Shown: piece after piece, positions 1-11,800 of the stretch
Position numbering within the stretch: position 1 is the first letter of the stretch
Layout: each line of letters starts with the position of its first letter
Assembly: GCA_020744425.1 (NCBI GenBank)
Contig: JAGMUV010000027.1
Coordinates: forward strand, 620,001 to 684,000
DNA: 64,000 bases
Source of the DNA: Dactylonectria macrodidyma
Taxonomy: Eukaryota > Ascomycota > Sordariomycetes > Hypocreales > Nectriaceae
Reading direction: 5' to 3'
Translations under genes and position numbers: made by a program
Notes under the pieces: generated by a model
What the model saw: only the letters and a program-made list of their open reading frames with translations
What the model was told of the DNA's origin: nothing
The model's database searches: none

Positions 1-1755
1 TTGAATCGGCGGCTTCATCATCCGAGCGAGTGGCAGAGCACATACACTGGGAACGGGAGGGACTTCGTACGTACGTGGTAAGAATCGATCAAGCCACCCA
101 CTGAATTGCCGTGGGCAGGCCACCCTGCGGACAGAACGACATGGTTGGGTCTTGGGTGATGCAATGAACCATTTGTGATAGGGGCTCTTGACTGGTAGTA
201 GCAAACTTTTTGACGTCATTTTCTGCTGATGCGACGGTCACTGCAGGGAGTTGGCGTTTCTCTGATTCGTTGGCCATATTTGGAAGACCGCATTCGACTT
301 AGGCCAGGGTGTCAGGGCGCAAAAGAATTAGTCCGGCCATATGCACTGGTGCGCAAGGCGGAGAGGCCAATGAAGCCGATCTTGAGAAAGTAAGCGAGGT
401 GAAAATTGCAGAAAAGGAAGCAAAAAGATGTAATGACGAACAAAACTATCTCTACGAAGCCGGCAAAGGGGATTGTAAATATCCCTTGGGGATCGACGGC
501 AGTCGATGTTTCTGTCGAGTCAACCTGTGATGAGGCATTCGCGGCGAGCCCTGCAGTGATGCAGTCTGCAGCGACCACGACGGCACCTATGGAAAATATC
601 ATGGTCACTGCCGCCGCTCGTCGTGTCATAGAGAGACTCTATGACGTTGTTGGCGGTGGATATCAAATATGTCCAGAGCCCGCTTGAACTGGGGCCTTGC
701 GCCTTGATGGAGCTCAAGGCCGCGGAGGATGGCTTTTGGGCTGAAGGAGGAACGGGGGCTAGTTTACGCAGTTGTTTCCGGGACGGAGTGATGGAGTCCT
801 TCAGGTGCGTTTTCATACTAAGTTAATGAGGAAGTAGGAACAATTAAGCCAGGCCGCTGACCCTCGATGGCTGAGCTTGGCTGCAACTGGACCAGTACTT
901 TAATAATATACGATGTCTTTCCCTTGCTCCTCGAATGCCCGATAGTGTCGGCCGAGTGCTTAGTATGTCATCTTCCTAGCTATTAAGTTCCTTTCCCCCC
1001 TAAAAAGTCATAGGCTCATTAAGTAGCCTTGGAACACATAAGGTTCATCTAGCAAGCGCTGGCGGCGGCGGCGAGACTGGCAAACCGGTGGCCCGACTGA
1101 CTCGCGGAGATGGCTCGCAACGTAGTGCGATTATTGGATACGATAGGCTTGCTGGTGCGGTACTCGATGATCGAAACTCAGGAAGGATCGACAGGCAGCT
1201 ACTCCATGCACCCACTCCATACACCCGGTGGTGCACCGATGGGCGTCGTTTTTGGATGGCGACCAGCAGAAGCACGAGTCGGCAAGGCTGGTTCTTATGG
1301 TGGTCCTCGGTGCTGACGCGGGAATCGAGGGAGTATCGGGGACAAGAAAAGGCCCGAGCCGAGCACGACTTGTGGCGAGTGGAATCAAATGCTGAGGTGA
1401 CATGGGGTTTGGGACGAAAAGGAAAACGATTATCGAAGAGTTAGATTGAGTAGCAACAGTGTGATTCTTAGGAATTCGCGTTCTCCCCGATCACTCCCAG
1501 TCAAAGCGTAACGGTGCCGCGGCTCCGAGTCAAATCTAGCTACATATCTGGATCCCGCTGTGGCTTAAGAAATCATCGCTTTCTTTCAGTCATTACACTG
1601 TAACGCCAACGCAATGAAGGCCCTCTTGAGCCAGCTCAAATTGCTTCAAAGGGTCATCAATGACCCATGTGTTCCAGTACTTTCGTTAATTGGAAATTCA
1701 TTTTTATTTATTTCACATTCCCCGATGATTAGACATTCTATTTTCCGGTCGAGAT
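1..1755. other. Intergenic, no supported gene
   Basis: Several overlapping short open frames exist on both strands (for example 312-629 minus, with hydrophobic stretches, and 1088-1444 plus), but none shows a recognisable domain or convincing splice structure. The stretch next to 1755 is the 3' flank of the minus-strand transporter gene. Confidence 0.5.
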
Positions 1756-4700
1756 CTAACCAGCTGTCGTTAAGATGTACGAGGTGATAGCGTTCATGCG
1801 CTCGCTGGTGAGCTTCAGGGACACCCTCAACAGTTCCCTACCAACCTCCGGCTGCTCGATTTGAATCTTGGCCCACTGCTCCCGGTCCATAAGCCAGACG
1901 ACACAATCTCTCTCCACCACCGCAGTCGCCGTCCGATCAGTCTCGGAAAAGAAGGGGAGCTCGCCGCAGGTCGTGCCCGCCACGATGCTCTCGCAAAGCC
2001 ATCCCTGAGGGAGGTCGTATTCAGCCCGGATGATGCCCCGTTCCAACATGTAGAAGCCGTTCGCCGACTCTCCGCGCCGGAAAAGAATGGTACCGGCCGG
2101 ATACTCGCGTCGGGTAAAGTATGAGGTTGCTGGGAACCAGAAGTCCTCGTTTCTTTCCTCGTTTCTTTCACTGAGGCCCTGGAAGATCTGGAGCATGAGC
2201 CTAAGAGGCTCTTTGAAGCTCATCCATCTGGATGGACGCTGCACGTCGACACTGCTCAGCGCATCCTGGGCAGCCTCGACAAGATGGTTTCGCCGAGGTG
2301 AGTTGAAGGGTTGGTCGAATGAGGATAACGCAGTCGAAGATCTCGCAGGGACATCCAAGTTCTGGATGGAAACTCGCTTCAAAGAAAGCTCCTCCTGTCT
2401 CGCATATAGGGTTTTTAGAAGCTCGTTCTCGCAGCTCTCCAATGAAGAGTTAAGATCGGGCACCATCATGACATCGATTCCATCGCTTCCTAATCCAACG
2501 GCCCTCAGGTTTCGACCAAGCTCACTGTCGCAGTCAACACCACTCAGGACAAAAACAACGTCCTTGTTGTTGAGAAGCCTACTGATGGTATTGAGCGCTT
2601 CACCGGCCGAGTAATCAAGGCCAGAAACGTGCCACAAGTCCAATATTAGGAACTTGATGGGCTGCTTGGCAAATGCACTGTCCTCCAACAGACGTCGAAT
2701 CTTCTCCTCGACGCTCACAACGGTTCCGAAGAAGAGATACCCCGTGAGCTTCACAATATAAATCTGCCAGCCAACCCGGTGCAGGTAGTGATGCTGCCAG
2801 GGATTGCGCCTCACAGTGGAAGTGACAATGTCACCAGAATAGTTTCCACGGATGGCTGACACCAGTGAAGTTTGTAGAATGAGTGATGCGAAGGCTAGCA
2901 AGATGCCGACCCCGATACCCACCACAAAGTCGTGAATGCCCATGACGAGCACAATGACGACTACGGTTATGTACTCAGCGAGCTTGAGCTTCTTGCGGGG
3001 GAGCCATAGCGCCTCCAACATGAGCTCAAAGCCCAGATCAAAGATCAAAGTGCCCACCATCATGACCGGAATGAATCCGATAAGTGATGGGCCAACAAGC
3101 ATGACGCCGAAGGTGGCGGCAGCTAGCATGTAGCCTGCGAGGCGTGTGTTTCCGCCTGACCGCATGAAAAACACAGTGTTCGCATAGACCAAATAGTTCT
3201 GGATGCTGCCAAAGCAACCAGACAGGAAATTGGAATAACCATGAAGCCTCAGCTCCTTGTCGAGATCAGCGTGGTCTTCGCCGCAGTTCAGGGCCAAGGC
3301 AGGGACGTTGATCGGGACATGTAGGATGCCGAAGAAGGTTAAGGCAAACATGGCGGGGATACATTCGACGACTGCATCCCAGCGCACAAGTTTGAACTCT
3401 GATGTGATTGTTAGAATGGTTGCCAAAGACATCTATAGAGAGTGAAAAGCACTTACGGTAGAGAGTGTAGAAATACCACCACGGCTCCCAGGAGGGCGGC
3501 CCTTGGAAAATCCATCCTTGGTCGCGCAGTGTATCCACATCCAACACGTCGAGAGCCAATACAAAAAAGTAAAAAACCAAGGGAATCGCCAAGATAAACA
3601 AAGGCAAAAAGAACTTGGAGGTAATTTTTGACTGCTCGTAGAAGAGAAGAATGGCCAGTATCAGGGGGACAACCCAGAGCGGTACGGTTGATGGGTTTGT
3701 CAACTTCTTCAGCGTGTCGAGGTCATATTCCAGACTACCGTCGAGGCGAGCCGATACCTCGAACCCCGTAGCGACCAAGAACCATCCGACGCCACCTATG
3801 CATCCAATCAAGATGTGCCGGGGGATGAACCCAACCATATATCCAACCTTGAATCGGCCCATGAGATAGAAGACGAGGCCGGTAATCATGGCACTTATGG
3901 AGTATGACACGATAGTGGTGGCAATGGTGGCGTCAGGGTTATTCTCTCCAACCGTATCGGTGATTCGGAACGCCATGTTGTGAAAGAACGGCACCACCTC
4001 GATCTGCGGCGTGTTAGTCGATGACGCCGGAATTGCGCCATACTACCTTATCAGAGACTCACCAATTCAGACCCCACGGCGCCCTTAAAGATACTGCCCG
4101 ATGAGAATGTGATTTGTGACACGATGGTGCTGACATAGAAAACTGAGATACCGGCAGATCCTAGATGTGAAAAGATTGGCTTTCCCAGAGGAAAAAGAAT
4201 CATGCCTGTTATCCGTCAGCGAATTGTATAAGCGCCCCATAAACAGTTTAACGCACCGTAAGAGAGCGCATCTAGAATGTTGAGCAATAGACCAACAGCC
4301 ACGGCGGGCAAGCATGAGACGGGAGTAACCACCGTGTTGTGCCATATTGCCTTGCCATCCCAGCGGCGCGGATTGACGGCGACCGCAACGCTATGTGTAA
4401 TTCGTTCTTCCACCTTGTGGCCTACTTCTACCAAACCGCTTATCCAAGGACACTTTGCGCGAGATTTCTGACCCTCAAGATCCTCCGTGTAAGACCGCCT
4501 GCCGCCTGAAGTCACCCTCGACAGCAGTGGCGCGCGCTCCGAACTGGCATCGGTATGGAAACGCGGCTCGGGCTGGTTTCGGTCCCCATAGTCGTCTTCT
4601 TCATGTTCGGTCTCGGGAGGGTGATGTAGCGCCATCGACTGAGGAGGGGAGCCCTTGAGGAGGTTTGCAAGAACCGAGGGCCCGGCGGGCGCATGTGTGT

Positions 4701-5293
4701 CGCGCTCGGCCTCTGGCGACGGCGGCTCAGATACCTCTACAATCGTTGTCGAGTTGCGGGCATGGTCAGCTATGGAAGACTCGTCGCCGTAATCGGACAC
4801 GGCGACTTCGTGGACGGATGATCGCGAGCGTAGGAATACGGGGCTTGGGGGAGCTTGTCCGTCTGAGAGGAGGTAGGTGGCAAGCTCCGCGGTGTCTTGA
4901 CGAATGTTTCTCGCATTTTGAACACTATCTACCGGAACTAGTCCGCAGGAGTTAGCGATTTTGGATTGTCTTCAATTTTTTTATTTGGAAGCAAAAGCTG
5001 GGTGTAAGCAGGTGATGGTGGAGATGATAAGGGCGTTAAGCGCATTAATTAAACATACCCAGTAAGCCATCTCGCACAGAGCTGTGAATAAAGGATCGAA
5101 TGGGCTCTCTATGGCTAGGCGCGGAGCTGGTGGACGTCGGGCGAGCTTGCGTAGGAGTAGTCGAAGTTTGGTGGGAACCGTGCGAAGGGCTGGAGCTGAA
5201 GCCATCGGCGGGTTGGAGCTGCGGGGGATCGCGCTGCGAGGTCGAGCTCAACGCCCTCCTCCTCCACGGAGTGAAGCCGAGCGGCGAAGACAT
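1756..5293 (-). CDS. SulP/STAS/cNMP vacuolar transporter, Vsb1-like
   Basis: Five exons on the minus strand (5293-5059, 4937-4257, 4205-4063, 4003-3457, 3398-1756) give 1082 residues. All four introns have GT-AG ends and join without a frame break; the last has the branch-like CTAAC. Order: a Ser/Pro-rich cytosolic N-terminus of about 300 residues, a SulP/SLC26 membrane domain (start motif SYGMILFPLG, later IPAMFALTFFGILHVPIN), a STAS domain (about 745-860, with ILDLWHVSGLDYSAGEAL) and a cyclic-nucleotide-binding fold (about 960-1050, with AGTILFRRGESANGFYML). This architecture is that of yeast Vsb1/YGR125W, needed for vacuolar storage of basic amino acids; vacuolar location and substrate here are inferred. 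It is not a typical plasma-membrane sulfate permease, which lacks the cNMP domain. The start at 5293 was chosen because the first exon runs into a clear GTATGT donor and length matches the family. Confidence 0.9.
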
Positions 5294-6033
5294 TGGATCA
5301 GCTCAAAGCTCGGAACTGGCCGATGAAGCTCCAGGAGACAACCGGAAAGTGGGAGGGATTGGGCATAGTTATTAATATCGCATGGATGAGGACACCACAA
5401 CGAAGAACGGAAAACATAGAGAGAAACTCAAACCACCACTAAAGGTAGAAGTGAAAGCATTCCAGGTCTCAGATAGCGGACAGACGGCGAGAGTTCGTGG
5501 GGAATGAAGTGACGAAACTCATTGATCGAGTCCTGGTGGGTCATGGCACCAGCGAGCGGGCGCAAGCTGTGGCATTAAGTTGGAATACCGCTTTGGGTAT
5601 CTTTTAATTTTGTTGTCATGCCGCTTTAAAATCCACTCTGAGCCACTTAACGACAGTAAACCTCCTCTGTGAGCAGAAGAGCTGAAACTTAAAAGCAGCA
5701 TCATCACTCTTCCTAATTAAGCTAAAGCAATACGGCGGTACCTGCCAGGGGATTCAAACTTATTGCCAACCACTGTAGGTAGTACATATGTAAACGCCCG
5801 TAAACTAGTCAACTCGAGAAAAACCTTGCTTTCAATTCAGCGCAAGATTCCCTTGTCCGTTTTGCATGTGGTCTCACCCCTCAACACTCAAAGACTGGGC
5901 ACCGAACCCGCCCCTGTAGAGGCTCCGGAGTGGTTGCTATCCAGTGCTGTGCGCAGCCGTTTCATCGCACTCTATCCGAACTATGGGAAACAAAAATCCC
6001 CCAGACGTTGCTCGTTCACCCATCCTCACAACC
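5294..6033. other. Intergenic between divergent genes
   Basis: This is the shared upstream region of the minus-strand transporter and the plus-strand zinc-finger remnant. I see no domain-bearing frame and no obvious repeat. Confidence 0.5.
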
Positions 6034-6375
6034 ATGTCCAATTCCCCTTCGTCCAACGCAGCCGTTGGCAGCGTGACCTCCACAGTCGACGACTCTAGTG
6101 AGCGATCCTGCCATCGTTGGCAGCCTGACCCGCTCCGCCCGCCGATTCTGCCCCCGACCTGCCTACTGACCTTTCCAGTCAACACTGAGGCGCCCGCCAA
6201 TTTCCCTCCTCGTAAGACGGATAATCCTCCCCCGTACGTTTGCGGCACCTGCCAGCACTCGTTCACCCGACTGGAACATCTTAAGCGACACGAGCGCTCC
6301 CACACCAAGTAGAAACCCTTCGAGTGTCCCGAATGCGCACGATGCTTCCCCCGGGGAGATAGATGGAGGATAAGA
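6034..6375 (+). pseudogene. Broken C2H2 zinc-finger regulator, 5' part
   Basis: Exon 6034-6097, an intron 6098-6178 (GTGAGC...CTTTCCAG) and a second exon encode a Ser-rich leader followed by two C2H2 fingers. Finger 1 (CGTCQHSFTRLEHLKRH) is complete. The inter-finger linker, normally HTKEKPF, carries an in-frame TAG at 6310-6312 in place of the Glu codon. Finger 2 (KPFECPECARCF) keeps its two cysteines but loses homology after about 6375, before its histidines. So the gene has both a nonsense mutation and a truncation. In the fungal family I recall, the sequence after finger 2 is a linker starting near LHQTSTP; just such a linker lies on the opposite strand at about 7015-6450. What the regulator controlled cannot be told. 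Confidence 0.7.
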
Positions 6376-6447
6376 CGTCAGAGATGAGGTATGAGACACT
6401 GATCCGGGCAGGTTTCGTGTATGCGATGAGCAGAGAATCTCGAAGGT

Positions 6448-7489
6448 TTAGCTCGAGGGCATCTTATTCATGGACTGCGCAAACGGTGTGGCCTGCTCCG
6501 AGGCCATCCATTGCAGCGAATCATTGTAATGGAGGGTATTGGGGTCTATCGTCGAGCCGGGCCTGTATAGGAGGCCGTCAAAGTGGAATTCAGCGTTGAA
6601 GGCAGCCATCGGCGGCGCTGTCCGCAGACCGGGGTTGAAGTCGACGCCGCTCAAAGTGCTCGTCTCCAGCTTGGGCAGCCCGTGCCGCACCCGTCGCCGT
6701 CCCATGGCTGGTGACACGCAACCAAAGCCAAGGTCCAAGTTGGGGATGAGCAAACCAGCCAGACTCGGGTGTCCGCTATGGGTATGAGTCGCGGGGATGC
6801 CTCGCGCGACGGAGGGATTCGCAGCAGCAATCATCTGCATCGCGCTGCCGTCGACATGGCTGATGGTGTTTGGCCGCGGCCTCATAGAGATGCAGCTGGG
6901 TTAGATCCTACGACTCTATTCTTGCGAGCTTGGCTCTGCCCGGGGGTGACGCCACTGGCAGAGTCGCGACGATTGCGGGGACGTAACGGCGGGGTCGATG
7001 TCTGGTGCAGCTGTTGGGTCTGATGCAGTCTAGGTTCTGGGCGATGTTGTATATCACGGGCACGCCCCGATCGTTCAACTCGGGCTCGTCCAGTTCCCAT
7101 GGCTGGTTATTTCGCACCGTTGAGTAGAGCTTGTATGCAGTGGCAATCAGGGCGAATTGGGTGTTCTCAAGGACCTCGGCGTATCTAGACGGTGTAAGTG
7201 AGAGGTGAGCCCCGAGGGTTTTTTGCAACTTACCCTCGCGGCAGCTGTTTGTACTCCATCTTCTTTCTGACACCAGCGGTGCAGACCAATCCGTCGTCCT
7301 TGCATCGCTTACAAGGGAACTCGCCGTCACACTAAAAGCATGTTAGTCAGACTGGGTAGGCGGTTGGGAGTGATGTCGCCATACCTTGGTCTTCTTCACT
7401 CGACATCTTTCACAGGCCTTCCAGACTCTCTTACGTCGGCCATCGTTGACTAGTAAGTCTGTAGCGAGCATCAGCTCAACAGTAGCCAT
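6448..7489 (-). pseudogene. Zn2Cys6 regulator fused to C2H2-regulator linker
   Basis: Three exons are clear: 7489-7385, 7331-7234 and from 7184. They encode a Gal4-type binuclear cluster (CERCRVKKTKCDGEFPCKRC, with an intron after KKTK), then YAEVLENTQFALIATAYKLY and a conserved-looking stretch ending NIAQNLDCIRPNS near 7020. From there the frame of this gene stops at 6908, while a second frame continues with LHQTSTPPLRPRNRRDSASG and, after about 6885, RPNTISHVDGSAMQMIAAAN. To my memory that second part belongs to the region after the fingers of C2H2 regulators like the remnant at 6034, not to Zn2Cys6 proteins. The usual fungal regulator middle-homology region is absent. I read this as a truncated Zn2Cys6 gene joined to an inverted piece of its neighbour; whether a short protein is still made is unknown. 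Confidence 0.65.
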
Positions 7490-8429
7490 TTTACCAGACA
7501 AAATTCGCCATGGAACCGCTCTGTCTTCCCGCGGAGATATCTGGCTCCCATCTTAGATAGCTACAACACTATCACCGGAACCTCCGGATGCGACGGTGGA
7601 ATAACGCTCAACAACATAATAGGACTTTGAGGCATTGAGTTTGCGCTAAAGACTTGTGAATGCAACCAAATGTCTCGCGTTGGGAAGCAGAGATGTCTCC
7701 TAACCCCCTGAAACCAGCCAAGAGATAACGGAAAGTTCCAGATGGTGCTCCCATAATCATTAGTCATTTCGATAGTTATGTCGGCTTCTAAGAATCACAG
7801 CCTCGTCATCACCTTCTCCTATGTTGTGTTTTGAAACTGTCCCCAATGTGAGTGCTTATTAAGGCAATCTGAAGCTTGACCCGCATTCTACTTCGCTATT
7901 GGACAATTACAATTCTGGGGTAGGCTCAGGATTACTCCTGTCGCCGTTTCCATTCGGTGAATCCCGTCCTGTCACATGTTATATTAGCGCTCCAGAGTCT
8001 AGTCTCTAACCGTGCGACTGGAGAGATACAATACTAATGCAAGCCTCACGGGCATAATGACTTTCATTCTTGACCTGGGTAACGATGTACTAACTAATCC
8101 CTTCTGTCACTTCACTGCCAGACGGTATCGCAATTGCTGAAACAACGAGCCGAAAACTGGCAAGAAGGATTGAATACCTGTCTGGAGCATTAGGAAACTA
8201 AGCGCCAACGGATTAGGGCACGTATAGCCGCATGCTGATGGCGAAGGGCCTGAGCACGCATGACATCGCCTGCACTTTTGGTCAGAAACCTCTCGTAAAT
8301 ACTCAGTAGTGAGCCAACATGTGTTATCTCCATCCATACTTGCGTATTGTGATATCACGCGCTAAAGTGATATTCATATTCATATTCACATATTCGCAAA
8401 AAGTGTGCTAGAATATCACCCTAGCACTG
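7490..8429. other. Intergenic, no supported gene
   Basis: Upstream region of the Zn2Cys6 remnant and left flank of the LINE. Only short frames without recognisable domains. Confidence 0.5.
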
Positions 8430-8453
8430 TTTGTTTGTTTGTTTGTTTGTTTG
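8430..8453 (-). repeat. (CAAA)6 tail of the LINE
   Basis: Six perfect TTTG units on the plus strand, that is CAAA on the element's coding strand, directly at the end of its 3' untranslated region. Short tandem tails in place of poly(A) are common at LINE 3' ends. Confidence 0.6.
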
Positions 8454-8830
8454 TATATTTTTCGTCCGAGGGCCGTGAGGCCCGAAAAGTCCCATATTGG
8501 GGCACAGGACGTGCTGAGCTAGAGTCTCTAATGATAAAATCTACGCAATTCTTTCGTACAATACAGAAAAGACCACTATCCAGCATATCATCGGCTCAGA
8601 GGCGCATTTCTGTCGAGCCTGTTATCCGTCAGCGGAATGACCAGGCGCGGCTGCGGTAGCCGCTACATGGGTCAGTCTTTAGGGAGACTGGTGAGAGAGC
8701 ATTGGCATGACTGCACGAGGCGGTCAAGCCCGTATAATTGAAGAAAAGGAATAAAAGAGAAGATAGGAGAGAAGAGAGAATACAATGAAAGGAGAGGAAG
8801 AGACGCGGGTGCGTCTCAGGTCTGCCTCGT

Positions 8831-11800
8831 CTAGTAACGAGGACAAATCTTTTCAAAGAAGCCGCTTGATTTGGCCACCTTGGTGTACTTGTCGAAATTT
8901 CTTCCTATCGCGAGGTTGACTGTTACGGTCGGCGATGGGACAAGCCTCATTCGACACCGTCGCGGTACCTTTCTGCAGTAGAAGATATGATCAGGTGCTT
9001 TGCGTCGCCCGCACGAGCAGGTCATTCGCGCGTCTTCGTGGTTGAACCGTTCGTGGTATGCAGCGAAATCCCCATGGAGGGACCTTGCTGCGAGTAAATG
9101 GTGCAGAGCAGCCCGAGGGAGCGAGAGCTCCGGCGGGCAGCGTGTAGTTGCCTTGAGATTGAATCTCTTATATTGCTCGGGGGCGGAGGTTGCCCACCAT
9201 GCTTCAAAGGCTTCCTTCGGTTTCTGCCTCGCCATCTTTCGTAGATATGCCAGCGTCGGCTGAGCACCCTCTGGCTCCGGCAGCGAGGAAGCCGCTTTTG
9301 CCAGCTTATCCGCTTGTTCGTTGCCGGGGATGTCTGTGTGGCCAGGTATCCAGCGCACTTGTGTGGCACCATGAGATGTAGCCAGCGCCTGGAACTTGAG
9401 GAAGACGTCATGTGAGGAATCGGACGGTGTGCCCCGTAGGCATGTTGCGGCTGCCAGGTTGTCTAGGCAGACCACAATGTTTCGTGTCGCTGATCCTGGG
9501 AGGTTCAGAGCGGCCTTGAGGCCCTCCAGTGCTCCTGTAGCTTCAGCATCAAACACCTCGGCAGGTCCAAGACGGCCCGAGCCGTCGTAGATGGAAAGGT
9601 CCTTCTGGTGAATGGCAAACCCATAGCTGGCTGCTCCTTCCGAGGACAAGGAGCCGTCTGAGTATACGATCAGAGTGGTTGGGCCTACTGTCTCAGCCCA
9701 CCGGAGGAAGGCCTCGGCCGATTCCTCTTTCGCTGCCGTCTGTAGGGGTGTGTCCTGTTCCTTGTCGAAGCGTTTTTGCATGAGAGCCGGGCGTGGACAG
9801 GGTGCGAGGAGCTCATTAGTCCGTCGGAGACGGGTCTTGAAGCTGCTCTCTGTTAGAGTTTGGTACTTCCGCTTGATGAGCGGGTGGTAGGTGGGTTGTC
9901 TGGGTGGAAGCGTGCGCTTCGCGAGGGGATGTGCCTCATCAAGGGATTTGAGTCGGGCGGAGAAGCGGTATCGACGTGCTTCGAGAAGTTGGGCGATAGG
10001 AGGTATTCCACTTTCCCGATGGAGGATGGCGATGGGGGTCGTCCTCCAGACGGGGAGTATGGCTCGCATGGAATGCACGATGGCGTCGGTCATTCTCCGC
10101 AGGAGATGCCGGATACCTGATGGTCGGTCTTTGGACGGCTGGTTCCACCGCGGCTGGGTTGCGCCTGGGTACCATACTTCAGTGCCGTAGAGCAGAACCG
10201 GTTCAACGCATGCTCTGACGGCGCTTCGCACGGCACTAGGTAGTGGGCCGTGTATCGTGTTGGTGAGTCCTCGTAGATGGTATGCCACAGCCTGGGCTTT
10301 AGCCGTCCATTTCTCTACGTGGACTCGGAACGACAGGTTGCTGTCCAGCCAGATGCCTAGCCAGCGCATTGCTGCCTCGGGGTGTTTTTCGACATCGCCG
10401 TGGCGTATGGACGGTGTGGTCTCGAGTTTGCTCCGGGAGAAGTGCATGACTTCCGTCTTCTTAGGGTCGAAAGATATTCCGTTCGCCGCGCCCCAGCGGA
10501 CCATTTCTTCGACAGATCTTGACGCTGCAGCCGCTGTTTCCTCTACCGTGTCGCCCGTGCACAGGATTGCTGTGTCGTCTGCGTAGCCGAACCGGCCTTG
10601 AGGGTTGCTTAGTCTGTAGATGGGCTCCGTATATAGCAAAAATAGGATTGGCGATACCGGCGACCCCTGAGGGAGGCCGCATTGGAGAGGAGAGAGCGGA
10701 GTGGTAGTATCCTGGTATCTGACGCAGGCAGATCGGTCGTCCATAAACGAACCGGCCCATCGTGCAAGATGTTCCGGCCAGCCTTGTTCGCGGAGTCGCA
10801 GAATTAGTCTGTTGCGCAAGACAGTGTCGAAAGCGCCTTGGATGTCCATCGTGACCAGCGTGGCCACCTTCTTGAGGGCAAATACTTCTTCAATGTCGTG
10901 GACTAGGGCGGCCACAAGGTCTGTCGCAGACCTCTTCGGGAGCGCCCCGGCTTGTTGTGGGTGGAGGACTCCATAGTGGATACATGCCCACGCAAGACGG
11001 CGCGCGACCAACCGTTCTAGCCCCTTGCCGAGGCAAGAGAGCAGAGAGATAGGCCGCCATGCCCGCGGCTCTGTCAGGTCTCTACGTCCAGATTTGGCGA
11101 TCATCACCACCTCGGCCGCTCTGAAAGGCTTCGGGTGGTGGCCTATGGCCAGACACCCCTCGAAGAGGCGGCGAACGTGTGTTCCGATGATGTGCCATAC
11201 TGCCGTGAGAAGTTTGACTGTGATGTTGTCGGCTCCTGGAGATGTATTTCCAGTCTGAAGAGTCGCGTCCTGCGCTTCCTCAAGGGAGATTTCCTGTGGG
11301 AAAGGGATCATTCTGTGAGGATTGACCTGGATCCAGGGATCCTGGATGTCATCCTCCGCCGTTCTGCGCTCTAGAGTAGCTCGTCGGAGCGCGTTAGCCT
11401 TGTCCAGCTGGGTTTCGTAGACCACGTCGTCCACTTGCAGTGGAGGAGGTTGGAAGGCTCCTGGCGATCTCAGCCATCGGACGGCCTTAAAAACGGAGCT
11501 GCTGTCTGAGAAGCTGTTGATCAGGTTCCGCCAGTAGATCCTCTTGGCTCGGCGGACCACGCGGTGGAACTCCCGTTTGGCTAGCTGGACCTCTTGGTTG
11601 AATCCAAGGGGGTACAGTCGTCTGATCGCGCGATATCCGGCTGCGGCAAGGGCGCACTCCTCAGTCCACCATGGGGCGTTGCGTGCTCCCTTCCTCGCAG
11701 GTCGGCCTGCCGCCTTCGCTGCTGACTGCAGCAGGTTCACAAGTGTGGATGCAAGCTCATCTAGTTCTGGTGCACTCGAGGCAGTGGCAGGGATCCCAGC

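Noticed and set aside
312..629. 105-codon minus-strand frame with hydrophobic segments
   Set aside because: Overlaps equally long frames on the other strand; composition alone does not support a gene.
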